A DNA stretch of 64,000 nt, from positions 298,854-362,853 of the forward strand of contig NZ_JAQSUW010000017.1 of the NCBI RefSeq assembly GCF_028649395.1, read 5' to 3'. Source of the stretch: Pseudomonas sp. Gutcm_11s (GTDB lineage: Bacteria; Pseudomonadota; Gammaproteobacteria; Pseudomonadales; Pseudomonadaceae). Both the position numbers and the translations under genes were made by a program. Position 1 is the stretch's first letter. The number at the start of each line of letters is the position of its first letter. Of this stretch, positions 16,187-24,667 are shown piece by piece. A model generated the notes under the pieces. That model searched no databases and had not been told where the DNA came from. It saw only the letters and a program-made list of their open reading frames with translations.

Positions 16187-16229
16187 CCCTGAAACGGGGC
16201 TCGATGGCCAGTTTTGGGGCATTTCAGGG
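16187..16229. promoter_or_regulatory. Inverted repeat in the spuI-spuA intergenic region (distal)
   Basis: CCCTGAAA (16187-16194) and TTTCAGGG (16222-16229) are perfect 8-nt arms 27 nt apart, roughly midway between the divergent genes. Function unknown. Confidence 0.35.
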
Positions 16230-16279
16230 TTTTCTGGCCGGCCTCAAGCCCCTGTGGCGTCTAGCGCTCAGCGGCCTGT

Positions 16280-16318
16280 GTTCAATTTTTTACAGCCCTA
16301 TTGTGTAATAAATTGAAC
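16280..16318. promoter_or_regulatory. 39-bp inverted repeat upstream of spuA
   Basis: GTTCAATTTTTTACA - 9 nt - TGTAATAAATTGAAC has 15-nt arms with one mismatch. It is AT-rich in a GC-rich surrounding and ends 48 bp before the spuA ATG. It is a strong candidate operator or activator site for the spu operon. Confidence 0.6.
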
Positions 16319-16366
16319 AAGGCTAATCTCGGCCTCACCTGACAACAGCATAAGAACGGGTGTCCC

Positions 16367-17116
16367 ATGTTGCGCCTGCCGATCATCGGCGTCACCGCCT
16401 GCACCAAGCAGGTCGGCCTTCATCCCAACCATATAGTCGGCGACAAGTATGTCCGCGCAGTAGTGGTTGGAGCCGGAGGGCTGCCCCTGGTGATTCCGGC
16501 GCTCGGTGAGCTGATCGATCTCGACACCCTGCTGGCCAGCGTCGATGGCCTGCTGTTCACCGGTTCGCCGTCCAATGTCGAGCCCCATCATTATAGTGGC
16601 CCGGCCAGCTCGGCCGGCACTCATCACGATATTGCCCGCGACGCCACCACCCTGCCGCTGATCCGCCGTGCCATCGATGCCGGCATCCCGGTGCTGGGCA
16701 TCTGTCGCGGCTTCCAGGAAATCAACGTGGCCTTCGGCGGCAGCCTGCACCAGCGCGTGCAGGAAGTGACCGGGATGATGGACCACCGCGAGCCGGCCGA
16801 CGAGCCGGTCGAGATCCAATATGCCCCCCGCCACGTCGTGCGCGTGCAACCGGGTGGCGTGCTTGCCGGCATCGGCTTGCCGAGCGAGATTCAAGTCAAT
16901 TCCATTCATGGCCAGGGCGTTCAGCGTCTGGCGCCGGGCCTTCGCGTAGAAGCTCTGGCGCCTGACGGGTTGATCGAAGCCTTCTCCGTCGAAGGTGCGC
17001 CGAGTTTTGCACTCGGAGTGCAGTGGCACCCCGAGTGGCAGGTACGATCCAACCCGAATTATCTCGCCATCTTCCAGGCCTTTGGTGAGGCTTGCAGGAA
17101 GAAGGCGGGGCAATAG
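16367..17116 (+). CDS. spuA: Gamma-glutamyl-GABA hydrolase SpuA (class I amidotransferase fold)
   Basis: The 249-residue protein has the nucleophile elbow LGICRGFQEIN (Cys113) and the His221/Glu223 pair in VQWHPEWQ, giving the Cys-His-Glu triad of PuuD-like peptidase C26 enzymes. It releases GABA from gamma-glutamyl-GABA at the end of the gamma-glutamylated polyamine route. It is the first gene of spuABCDEFGH. The ribosome site is weak (GGGTG). A hairpin with one G-U pair lies in the following gap. Confidence 0.93.
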   Translation: MLRLPIIGVTACTKQVGLHPNHIVGDKYVRAVVVGAGGLPLVIPALGELIDLDTLLASVDGLLFTGSPSNVEPHHYSGPASSAGTHHDIARDATTLPLIRRAIDAGIPVLGICRGFQEINVAFGGSLHQRVQEVTGMMDHREPADEPVEIQYAPRHVVRVQPGGVLAGIGLPSEIQVNSIHGQGVQRLAPGLRVEALAPDGLIEAFSVEGAPSFALGVQWHPEWQVRSNPNYLAIFQAFGEACRKKAGQ

Positions 17117-17142
17117 CTGAGTAGGTGAGCACCCGGCGAGCG

Positions 17143-17162
17143 GCGAATCCACACGGGTTCGC
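17143..17162 (+). other. Intercistronic stem-loop, spuA-spuB gap
   Basis: GCGAATCC - ACAC - GGGTTCGC, an 8-bp stem with one U-G pair and no T-run. First of five gap hairpins in the operon. Confidence 0.5.
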
Positions 17163-17210
17163 TAGGCTCTAACCGGTCCGCAGTAGCCGCTCTACAACCC
17201 TGAGGTCTTT

Positions 17211-18569
17211 ATGACTAGCAAGCTCGACCAGCTGACCAGCTGGCTGAAAGAACGCAAAATCACCGAAGTTGAATGTCTGATCAGCGATCTTACCGGCATT
17301 GCCCGTGGCAAGATTTCGCCGACCAACAAGTTTCTCGACGAGAAGGGCATGCGCCTCCCCGAGAGTGTGCTGCTGCAGACCGTGACCGGCGACTACGTCG
17401 AGGACGACATCTATTACGAGCTGCTCGACGAGGCTGACATCGACATGTTCTGTCGCCCGGACGAGAACGCCGTGTTCCTCGTGCCCTGGGCCATCGAGCC
17501 CACTGCGATGGTGATCCACGACACCTTCGACAAGCAGGGCAACCCGATCGAGCTGTCCCCGCGCAACATCCTCAAGAACATCCTCAAGCTCTACGCCGAC
17601 AAGGGCTGGAAGCCGATCGTCGCGCCGGAGATGGAGTTCTACCTGACCAAACGCAACAGCGATCCGGACTTCCCGCTGGAGGCGCCGATGGGCCGCTCCG
17701 GCCGCCCGGAAGTCGGTCGCCAGTCCTTCTCCATCGACGCGGCGAACGAATTCGACCCGCTGTTCGAGGACGTCTACGACTGGTGCGAGCTGCAGGAGCT
17801 GGACCTCGACACGCTGATCCACGAAGACGGCCCGGCGCAGATGGAAATCAACTTCCGTCACGGCGACGCGCTGCACCTGGCCGACCAGATCACCGTGTTC
17901 AAGCGCACCATGCGTGAGGCCGCGCTGAAGCATGACGTGGCGGCCACCTTCATGGCCAAGCCGATCACCGATCAGCCGGGCAGCGCCATGCACATCCACC
18001 AGAGCGTGGTGGACATCAAGACCGGCAAGAACCTGTTCTCCAACCCCGATGGCACCATGAGCGAGCTGTTCATGCACCACATCGGCGGCCTGCAGAAGTT
18101 CATCCCCGAAGTGCTGCCGCTGTTCGCGCCGAACGTCAACTCGTTCCGCCGCTTCCTGCCGGATACCTCGGCCCCGGTGAACGTCGAGTGGGGCGAAGAG
18201 AACCGCACCGTCGGCCTGCGTGTGCCGGAAGCCGGCCCGCAGAACCGCCGCGTGGAAAACCGCCTGGCTGGTGCCGACGCCAACCCGTATCTGGTGCTGG
18301 CCGCCTCGCTGCTGTGCGGCTACATGGGCATGGTCGAGGGCATCAAGCCGAGCGCGCCAGTCAAGGGTCGTGGCTACGAGCGCCGCAACCTACGCCTGCC
18401 GGTGACCATCGAGAGTGCACTGGAGCGCATGGAGGCCTGCAAGGCCGCCGAGAAGTACCTGGGCGAGAAGTTCGTGCGTGGCTACGTCGCGGTGAAGCGC
18501 GCCGAGCACGAGAACTTCAAGCGGGTGATCAGCTCCTGGGAGCGTGAATTCCTGCTGTTGTCGGTGTGA
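17211..18569 (+). CDS. spuB: Glutamylpolyamine synthetase SpuB
   Basis: This 452-residue glutamine-synthetase-fold protein (CLISDLTGIARGKI near the N-terminus; VAPEMEFYLTKRN catalytic segment; ENRLAGADANPYLVL) is presumed to be an ATP-dependent gamma-glutamylpolyamine synthetase. It has GAGG 6 bp before the ATG. It is in an operon with spuA and spuC and is only distantly like SpuI across the divergent promoter. Whether it prefers putrescine, diaminopropane or longer polyamines cannot be read here. Confidence 0.92.
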   Translation: MTSKLDQLTSWLKERKITEVECLISDLTGIARGKISPTNKFLDEKGMRLPESVLLQTVTGDYVEDDIYYELLDEADIDMFCRPDENAVFLVPWAIEPTAMVIHDTFDKQGNPIELSPRNILKNILKLYADKGWKPIVAPEMEFYLTKRNSDPDFPLEAPMGRSGRPEVGRQSFSIDAANEFDPLFEDVYDWCELQELDLDTLIHEDGPAQMEINFRHGDALHLADQITVFKRTMREAALKHDVAATFMAKPITDQPGSAMHIHQSVVDIKTGKNLFSNPDGTMSELFMHHIGGLQKFIPEVLPLFAPNVNSFRRFLPDTSAPVNVEWGEENRTVGLRVPEAGPQNRRVENRLAGADANPYLVLAASLLCGYMGMVEGIKPSAPVKGRGYERRNLRLPVTIESALERMEACKAAEKYLGEKFVRGYVAVKRAEHENFKRVISSWEREFLLLSV

Positions 18570-18575
18570 CCGGAG

Positions 18576-18597
18576 CGGGCGCGGCATACCGCGCCCG
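18576..18597 (+). other. Intercistronic stem-loop, spuB-spuC gap
   Basis: CGGGCGCGG - CATA - CCGCGCCCG, a perfect 9-bp stem seven bases after the spuB stop, without a T-run. Confidence 0.6.
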
Positions 18598-18653
18598 TTG
18601 CCACTGATTTCATCGGGCTGCCGCCGGTGGCCCGCGTAATAAAAGGTGTTGTT

Positions 18654-20027
18654 ATGACCAATGCAGTGACCAACCCGAAAACCCGCGAGTGGCAGGCCAT
18701 GAGCCGTGAGCACCACCTCGCGCCGTTCAGCGACTACCAGCAGCTGCACGAGAAGGGCCCGCGCATCATCACCAAGGCCGACGGCGTTTACCTGTGGGAC
18801 AGCGAGGGCAACAAGATCCTCGACGGCATGGCCGGTCTCTGGTGCGTGGCGGTCGGTTACGGCCGCGAGGAGCTGGTCGAAGCGGCCGCGGCGCAGATGC
18901 GTGAACTGCCGTTCTACAACACCTTCTTCCAGACCGCCCATCCGCCGGTGCTGGAATTCGCCAAGGCCATCGCCGAAGTGGCGCCGGCCGGCATGAATCA
19001 CGTGTTCTTCACCGGTTCCGGCTCGGAAGGCAACGACACCATGCTGCGCCTGGTGCGCCACTACTGGGCGAGCAAGGGTCAGCCGAACAAGAAGGTGATC
19101 ATCAGTCGTCACAACGGCTACCACGGCTCCACCGTGGCCGGCGCCAGCCTCGGCGGCATGAAGTACATGCACGAGCAGGGCGACCTGCCGATCCCGGGCA
19201 TCGTGCACATTCCGCAGCCGTACTGGTTCGCCGAAGGCGGCGACATGAGCCCGGAAGAGTTCGGTATCTGGGCTGCCGACCAGCTGGAGAAGAAGATCCT
19301 CGAAGTCGGCGAAGACAACGTCGCGGCCTTCATCGCCGAGCCGATCCAGGGCGCTGGCGGCGTGATCATTCCGCCGGACAGCTACTGGCCGCGCATCCGC
19401 GAGATCCTCGCCAAGTACGACATCCTGTTCGTCGCCGACGAAGTGATCTGCGGCTTCGGCCGTACCGGTGAGTGGTTCGCCAGCGAGTACTACGGCAACG
19501 CGCCGGACATGATCACCATCGCCAAGGGCATGACCAGCGGCTACGTGCCCATGGGCGGCCTGATCGTCAGCGACAAGGTGTACCAGGTGATCAGTGCCGC
19601 CGGTGACTTCAATCACGGCTTCACCTATTCCGGGCACCCGGTGGCGGCCGCTGTCGGCCTGGCCAACCTGCGCATCCTGAAAGAAGAAAAGATTATCGAG
19701 CGGGTGCAGAGCGAAACGGCACCGTATTTGCAAAAGCGTCTGCGTGAGCTGGCGGATCACCCGCTGGTTGGCGAGGTTCGCGGAGTGGGCATGCTCGGCG
19801 CCATCGAACTGGCGAAGAACAAGCAGACCCGCGAGCGTTTCCCGGGCGAGATGGGCGTCGGCATGATCTGTCGCGGCCACTGCTTCGAGAACGGTCTGAT
19901 CATGCGCGCCGTAGGCGACACCATGATCATCGCGCCGCCTCTGGTGATCAGCAAAGAAGAGATCGACGAACTGGTGGAAAAGGCGCGCAAGTGCCTCGAT
20001 CTGACCGCCCGCGCGGTGCTGGTGTAA
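18654..20027 (+). CDS. spuC: Polyamine:pyruvate aminotransferase SpuC
   Basis: The ATG at 18654 follows an AAAAGG site and gives 457 residues; a GTG 27 bp upstream in frame is less likely. This class III PLP aminotransferase has Asp262 in VADEVICGFGRTG and the Schiff-base Lys291 in TIAKGMTSGYVPMGG. It transfers the amino group of putrescine and related polyamines to pyruvate, making 4-aminobutyraldehyde and alanine (known for PAO1 SpuC). It is placed between the ligase spuB and the importer genes. Confidence 0.95.
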   Translation: MTNAVTNPKTREWQAMSREHHLAPFSDYQQLHEKGPRIITKADGVYLWDSEGNKILDGMAGLWCVAVGYGREELVEAAAAQMRELPFYNTFFQTAHPPVLEFAKAIAEVAPAGMNHVFFTGSGSEGNDTMLRLVRHYWASKGQPNKKVIISRHNGYHGSTVAGASLGGMKYMHEQGDLPIPGIVHIPQPYWFAEGGDMSPEEFGIWAADQLEKKILEVGEDNVAAFIAEPIQGAGGVIIPPDSYWPRIREILAKYDILFVADEVICGFGRTGEWFASEYYGNAPDMITIAKGMTSGYVPMGGLIVSDKVYQVISAAGDFNHGFTYSGHPVAAAVGLANLRILKEEKIIERVQSETAPYLQKRLRELADHPLVGEVRGVGMLGAIELAKNKQTRERFPGEMGVGMICRGHCFENGLIMRAVGDTMIIAPPLVISKEEIDELVEKARKCLDLTARAVLV

Positions 20028-20090
20028 GGCTTGAGCCAAGGGCTCGACCTTGCCAGACTGCACGGTGCGTTGGCCAGGCTCACCGGAGGG

Positions 20091-20110
20091 TGCGTCGCTA
20101 AGGCGACGCA
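20091..20110 (+). other. Intercistronic stem-loop, spuC-spuD gap
   Basis: TGCGTCGC - TAAG - GCGACGCA, a perfect 8-bp stem 37 bp before spuD, without a T-run. Confidence 0.55.
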
Positions 20111-20147
20111 GCCCCGGATACTTCAAACGACAATGGAGCTAACCCGC

Positions 20148-21248
20148 ATGATCAAGACCTTCGGTAAAACACTGCTCGCCCTTACCTTGGCGGGCACCGT
20201 GGCCGGCATGGCGCAGGCCGACGACAAGGTGCTGCACGTCTACAACTGGTCGGACTACATCGCCCCGGATACCGTAGAGAAGTTCACCAAGGAAACCGGA
20301 ATCAAGGTCGTCTACGACGTCTTCGACTCCAACGAAACCCTGGAAGCCAAGCTCCTGGCCGGCAAATCCGGCTACGACATCGTGGTGCCGTCCAACAACT
20401 TCCTGGCCAAGCAGATCAAGGCCGGCGTCTACCAGCCGCTGGACAAGTCCAAGCTGCCGAACTGGAAGAACCTGGACAGCAACCTGATGAAGACCATCGA
20501 GGTTTCCGACCCGGGCAACCAGTACGCCTTCCCCTACATGTGGGGCTCGATCGGCATCGGTTACAACCCGGAGAAGGTCAAGGCCGCGCTGGGCGAGAAC
20601 GCCCCGGTCGATTCCTGGGACCTGCTGTTCAAGCCTGAGAACATCGAGAAGCTGAAGTCCTGCGGTGTGTCCTTCCTCGACTCGCCGACCGAGATCCTGC
20701 CGATCGCCCTGCACTACCTGGGCTACAGCCCGGTGAGCCAGGACGCCAAGGAACTCAAGGAAGCCGAAGCGCTGTTCCTCAAGATTCGTCCGCACATCAC
20801 CTACTTCCACAGCTCCAAGTACATCGGCGACCTGGCCAACGGCAACCTGTGCGTGGCCGTCGGTTACTCGGGCGACGTGTACCAGGCCAAGTCCCGTGCC
20901 GAAGAGGCCAAGGGTGGCGTGACCGTGGCGTACAACATTCCCAAGGAAGGTGCCGGTACCTTCTTCGACATGATCGCCATGCCGAAAGATGCCGCCAATC
21001 CTGAAGCCGCCTACGCCTTCATGAACTTCCTGATGAAGCCGGACGTCATGGCCGAGATCACCAACTTCGTGCAGTTCCCCAACGGCAACGCTGCCGCTAC
21101 CGAACTGGTCGACGAGGCGATCCGCAAGGACCCGGGCATCTACCCGAGCCAGGAGACCATGTCCAAGCTGTACGCCTTCCCGGATCTGCCGGCCAAGGTA
21201 CAGCGGACCATGACCCGCAGCTGGACCACCATCAAGTCCGGCAAGTAA
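20148..21248 (+). CDS. spuD: Putrescine-binding periplasmic protein SpuD
   Basis: The ATG at 20148 with GGAG upstream gives 366 residues and a signal peptide ending GMAQA|DDKVLHVYNWSDYIAPD (cleavage after about residue 24). An open frame 117 bp further upstream lacks a signal-like start. It belongs to the PotF family. In P. aeruginosa SpuD mainly binds putrescine and SpuE spermidine (structural work, from memory). It is clearly paralogous to the next gene spuE and to the orphan at 13534. The downstream 10-bp hairpin may raise the level of this binding protein over the membrane parts. Confidence 0.94.
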   Translation: MIKTFGKTLLALTLAGTVAGMAQADDKVLHVYNWSDYIAPDTVEKFTKETGIKVVYDVFDSNETLEAKLLAGKSGYDIVVPSNNFLAKQIKAGVYQPLDKSKLPNWKNLDSNLMKTIEVSDPGNQYAFPYMWGSIGIGYNPEKVKAALGENAPVDSWDLLFKPENIEKLKSCGVSFLDSPTEILPIALHYLGYSPVSQDAKELKEAEALFLKIRPHITYFHSSKYIGDLANGNLCVAVGYSGDVYQAKSRAEEAKGGVTVAYNIPKEGAGTFFDMIAMPKDAANPEAAYAFMNFLMKPDVMAEITNFVQFPNGNAAATELVDEAIRKDPGIYPSQETMSKLYAFPDLPAKVQRTMTRSWTTIKSGK

Positions 21249-21265
21249 CAGACAACAGCGACACC

Positions 21266-21289
21266 CTCCGGCGGGTGCTCCCGCCGGAG
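21266..21289 (+). other. Strong intercistronic stem-loop, spuD-spuE gap
   Basis: CTCCGGCGGG - TGCT - CCCGCCGGAG, a perfect 10-bp GC stem ending six bases before an AGGAGG. No T-run. Confidence 0.65.
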
Positions 21290-21305
21290 CCCCGCAGGAG
21301 GTTCC

Positions 21306-21392
21306 ATGACTCAATTCGACTACCGTTACACACGAGCCCCACACAGCTCCGTGGGCGGGCGGCTGGGCGATTGGCATGGGCGTCAGGGATAG
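21306..21392 (+). CDS. Possible small protein ORF (28 residues) between spuD and spuE
   Basis: ATG at 21306 is preceded by a perfect AGGAGG (21296-21301) with 4 nt between, and runs 28 codons to a TAG. The product begins MTQFDYRYTRAPHSSVGGRL and is hydrophilic and basic, without signal or membrane segment. No homologue is recognised. The stop is 70 bp before the spuE start. It could be a real small protein, a leader ORF that tunes spuE translation, or the decayed start of a lost gene. The support is the ribosome site and position only. Confidence 0.4.
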   Translation: MTQFDYRYTRAPHSSVGGRLGDWHGRQG

Positions 21393-21462
21393 AACAGACC
21401 GAATTTCCACCATCCCGGGTCGCACTGCGGCCTGTAACACCAACAAGAAAGAGGACCGACGT

Positions 21463-22557
21463 GTGCGAATTTCCTTCCGCAAAACCCTGACTGCGGCCGC
21501 TGTGGCTCTGGGTTTGGCCGGCGTGGTGCAAGCCGCCCCCAGCGTGCATATCTACAACTGGACCGACTACATCGGCGAGACCACCCTGGCTGACTTCGAG
21601 AAGGCCACTGGCATCAAGCCGGTCTACGACGTGTTCGACTCCAACGAGACCCTGGAAGGCAAGCTGCTCGCCGGTCACACCGGTTATGACGTGGTCGTGC
21701 CGTCCAACCATTTCCTCGGCAAGCAGATCAAGGCCGGGGCATTCCAGAAGCTGGACAAGAGCCAGCTGCCGAACTGGCAGAATATCGACCCCGCGCTGCT
21801 CAAGCAGCTCGATGTCAACGATCCGGGCAACCTGTACGCCGTCCCCTACCTGTGGGGCACCAACGGCATCGGCTACAACGTCGAGAAGGTCAAGGCCGCA
21901 CTGGGTGTCGACAGCATCGACTCCTGGGCGGTTCTGTTCGAGCCCGAGAACCTGAAGAAACTCAGCAGCTGCGGCGTAGCCTTCATGGACTCGCCGGACG
22001 AGCTGTTCCCCGCGGTGCTCAACTACCTGGGCCTCGACCCACGCAGCACCAGCCCTGATGACTACAAGAAGGCCGAGGAAAAACTCCTGGCCGTACGTCC
22101 CTACGTGACCTACTTCCACTCCTCGAAGTACGTTTCCGACCTGGCCAACGGCGACATCTGCGTGGCCTTCGGCTACTCCGGTGACGTGTTCCAGGCCGCC
22201 GCGCGCGCCGAAGAGGCGGACAAGGGCATCGAGATCGCCTACAGCATTCCGAAGGAAGGCGCCAACCTGTGGTTCGACATGCTGGCAATCCCGGCGGACT
22301 CGAAGAACACCAAGGAGGCCCACGCCTTCATCAACTATCTGCTCGACCCGGCGGTCATCGCCAAGGTCAGCGATTATGTCGGCTACGCCAACCCGAACCC
22401 CAAGGCGGGCGAGCTGATGGACCAGGAAGTCCGCAACGATCCATCGGTCTACCCATCCCAGGCCGTATTGGACAAACTGTACGTTTCGACCGAACTGCCG
22501 CCGAAAATCCAGCGCCTGATGACGCGCAGCTGGACCAAGGTCAAGTCGGGCAAATGA
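21463..22557 (+). CDS. spuE: Spermidine-binding periplasmic protein SpuE
   Basis: The GTG at 21463, eight bases after a GAGG, gives 364 residues with a basic N-terminus and signal peptide ending GVVQA|APSVHIYNWTDYIGE. The frame is open 87 bp further upstream, but that adds a charged stretch that would spoil the signal sequence. PotF/PotD family; known in P. aeruginosa as the spermidine-specific receptor of the SpuFGH importer, whose loss lowers type III secretion (from memory). Paralogue of SpuD. Confidence 0.93.
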   Translation: MRISFRKTLTAAAVALGLAGVVQAAPSVHIYNWTDYIGETTLADFEKATGIKPVYDVFDSNETLEGKLLAGHTGYDVVVPSNHFLGKQIKAGAFQKLDKSQLPNWQNIDPALLKQLDVNDPGNLYAVPYLWGTNGIGYNVEKVKAALGVDSIDSWAVLFEPENLKKLSSCGVAFMDSPDELFPAVLNYLGLDPRSTSPDDYKKAEEKLLAVRPYVTYFHSSKYVSDLANGDICVAFGYSGDVFQAAARAEEADKGIEIAYSIPKEGANLWFDMLAIPADSKNTKEAHAFINYLLDPAVIAKVSDYVGYANPNPKAGELMDQEVRNDPSVYPSQAVLDKLYVSTELPPKIQRLMTRSWTKVKSGK

Positions 22558-22563
22558 GTTAAC

Positions 22564-22586
22564 TGCCCGGCCGTTGTGGCCGGGCA
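22564..22586 (+). other. Intercistronic stem-loop, spuE-spuF gap
   Basis: TGCCCGGCC - GTTGT - GGCCGGGCA, a perfect 9-bp stem without a T-run. Confidence 0.6.
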
Positions 22587-22613
22587 CGATTTATCTTTCC
22601 GGGAGTTTTGGAA

Positions 22614-23768
22614 ATGGCTGTTGCCTCCAGCGCCTACAAGAAAGCCCTCGAGGGCAACCAGCAACCCAAAGAGGTGCTGGTCAAGATCGACCGCGTGACC
22701 AAGAAGTTCGACGAGACCGTTGCTGTCGACGACGTTTCGCTGACCATCAACAAAGGCGAGATCTTCGCCCTGCTCGGTGGCTCCGGCTCCGGCAAGTCGA
22801 CCCTGCTGCGCATGCTCGCTGGCTTCGAGCGGCCGACCTCGGGTCGCATCCTGCTCGACGGCGTCGACATCACCGACATGCCGCCCTACGAGCGGCCGAT
22901 CAACATGATGTTCCAGTCCTACGCCCTGTTCCCGCACATGACTGTGGCGCAAAACATCGCCTTCGGCCTCAAGCAGGACAAGCTGCCGCAGGCCGAGATC
23001 GACGAGCGCGTCAACGAGATGCTCAAGTTGGTGCACATGACCCAGTACGCCAAGCGCAAGCCGCACCAGCTGTCCGGTGGCCAGCGTCAGCGCGTGGCCC
23101 TGGCCCGCTCGCTGGCCAAGCGTCCCAAGCTGCTGCTGCTCGACGAGCCGATGGGCGCGCTGGACAAGAAGCTGCGCTCGCAGATGCAGCTGGAGCTGGT
23201 TGAGATCATCGAGCGCGTGGGCGTGACCTGCGTGATGGTGACCCACGACCAGGAAGAGGCCATGACCATGGCCCAGCGCATCTCCATCATGCACCTGGGC
23301 TGGATCGCCCAGACCGGCAGCCCGATCGACATCTACGAGACCCCGGCCAGCCGCCTGGTCTGCGAGTTCATCGGCAACGTCAATCTGTTCGACGGCGAGA
23401 TCACCACCGACGAAAGCGACCACGCCATCATCAGCTGCCCGCAACTGGACAAGCCGATCTACATCGGTCACGGCGTCAGTACCCGCGCCGAGAGCAAGGC
23501 GGTCAGCTACGCCCTGCGTCCCGAGAAGCTGCTGATGGCCACCAGCCTGCCGGCCGACCATGAGCATCCGGAATACAACTGGTGCAACGGCACCGTGCAC
23601 GACATCGCCTACCTCGGCGGCCACTCGGTGTACTACGTCAAGCTGACTTCCGGGCAGATCGTGCAGTGCTTCATCGCCAACGCCGAGCGCCGCGGCAAGC
23701 GCCCGACCTGGGATGACGCGGTAGTGGTGTACTGGGAAGACGACAGCGGCGTGGTACTGCAATCATGA
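22614..23768 (+). CDS. spuF: Polyamine ABC transporter ATP-binding protein SpuF
   Basis: The ATG at 22614 gives 384 residues; GGGAG lies upstream. ABC ATPase with Walker A GGSGSGKS (55-62), signature LSGGQRQR, Walker B LLLLDEPMGALD and a C-terminal TOBE domain (about 290-384), as in PotA/PotG. It powers uptake through SpuG/SpuH. The end overlaps spuG by 4 bp (ATGA). Confidence 0.95.
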   Translation: MAVASSAYKKALEGNQQPKEVLVKIDRVTKKFDETVAVDDVSLTINKGEIFALLGGSGSGKSTLLRMLAGFERPTSGRILLDGVDITDMPPYERPINMMFQSYALFPHMTVAQNIAFGLKQDKLPQAEIDERVNEMLKLVHMTQYAKRKPHQLSGGQRQRVALARSLAKRPKLLLLDEPMGALDKKLRSQMQLELVEIIERVGVTCVMVTHDQEEAMTMAQRISIMHLGWIAQTGSPIDIYETPASRLVCEFIGNVNLFDGEITTDESDHAIISCPQLDKPIYIGHGVSTRAESKAVSYALRPEKLLMATSLPADHEHPEYNWCNGTVHDIAYLGGHSVYYVKLTSGQIVQCFIANAERRGKRPTWDDAVVVYWEDDSGVVLQS

Positions 23769-24667
23769 GCAAACTGAGACGCTACCTGCCCAGTGGGCGG
23801 CATGCTGTCATCGGCGTGCCGTTCTTCTGGTTGTTCCTGTTCTTCCTGATGCCGTTCTTCATCGTTCTGAAGATCAGCTTCGCCGAAGCCGATGTGGCGA
23901 TTCCGCCGTACACCGAGATCTACAGCTGGGCGGAAAACCAGCTGTCGATCGTGCTCAACATCGGCAACTACATCTTCCTCACCGAGGACGAGCTGTATCT
24001 CGCGGCCTACCTCGGCTCGCTGAAGATGGCCTTCATCAGCACCCTGCTGTGCCTGCTGATCGGCTATCCGATGGCCTACGCCATCGCACGCGCCAGCAAG
24101 GAAGCGCAGACCGTGCTGCTGCTGCTGATCATGATGCCGACCTGGACCGCGATCCTGATCCGCGTCTATGCCTGGATGGGCATCCTCAGCAACAACGGCC
24201 TGCTCAATGGCTTCCTGCAGAGCATCGGTCTGATCGACTCGCCGCTGCAGATCCTCAACACCAACCTGGCGGTCTACATCGGCATCGTCTATTCGTACCT
24301 GCCGTTCATGATCCTGCCGCTCTACGCCAACCTGGTGAAGCACGACCTCAGCCTGCTGGAGGCCGCCTCCGACCTGGGTTCGAGCAACATCAACAACTTC
24401 TGGAAGATCACCGTGCCGCTGTCCAAGAACGGCATCATCGCCGGCTGCATGCTGGTGTTCATTCCGGCGGTGGGCGAGTTCGTCATCCCCGAGCTGCTTG
24501 GCGGTCCGGAGACCCTGATGATCGGCAAGGTGCTGTGGCAGGAGTTCTTCAACAACCGCGACTGGCCGGTGGCATCTGCCCTGGCGGTGATCATGCTGCT
24601 GATCCTGATGGGCCCGATCATCTGGTTCAACCGTAACCAAGCCAAAGAGATGGAGGGCCGCGCATGA
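23765..24667 (+). CDS. spuG: Polyamine ABC transporter permease SpuG
   Basis: The 300-residue inner-membrane protein of the PotB/PotH family has about six membrane spans and an EAA loop (LLEAASDLGSSNINNFWKIT). It overlaps spuF at its start and spuH at its end by 4 bp each, so the three are translationally coupled. Confidence 0.95.
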   Translation: MSKLRRYLPSGRHAVIGVPFFWLFLFFLMPFFIVLKISFAEADVAIPPYTEIYSWAENQLSIVLNIGNYIFLTEDELYLAAYLGSLKMAFISTLLCLLIGYPMAYAIARASKEAQTVLLLLIMMPTWTAILIRVYAWMGILSNNGLLNGFLQSIGLIDSPLQILNTNLAVYIGIVYSYLPFMILPLYANLVKHDLSLLEAASDLGSSNINNFWKITVPLSKNGIIAGCMLVFIPAVGEFVIPELLGGPETLMIGKVLWQEFFNNRDWPVASALAVIMLLILMGPIIWFNRNQAKEMEGRA

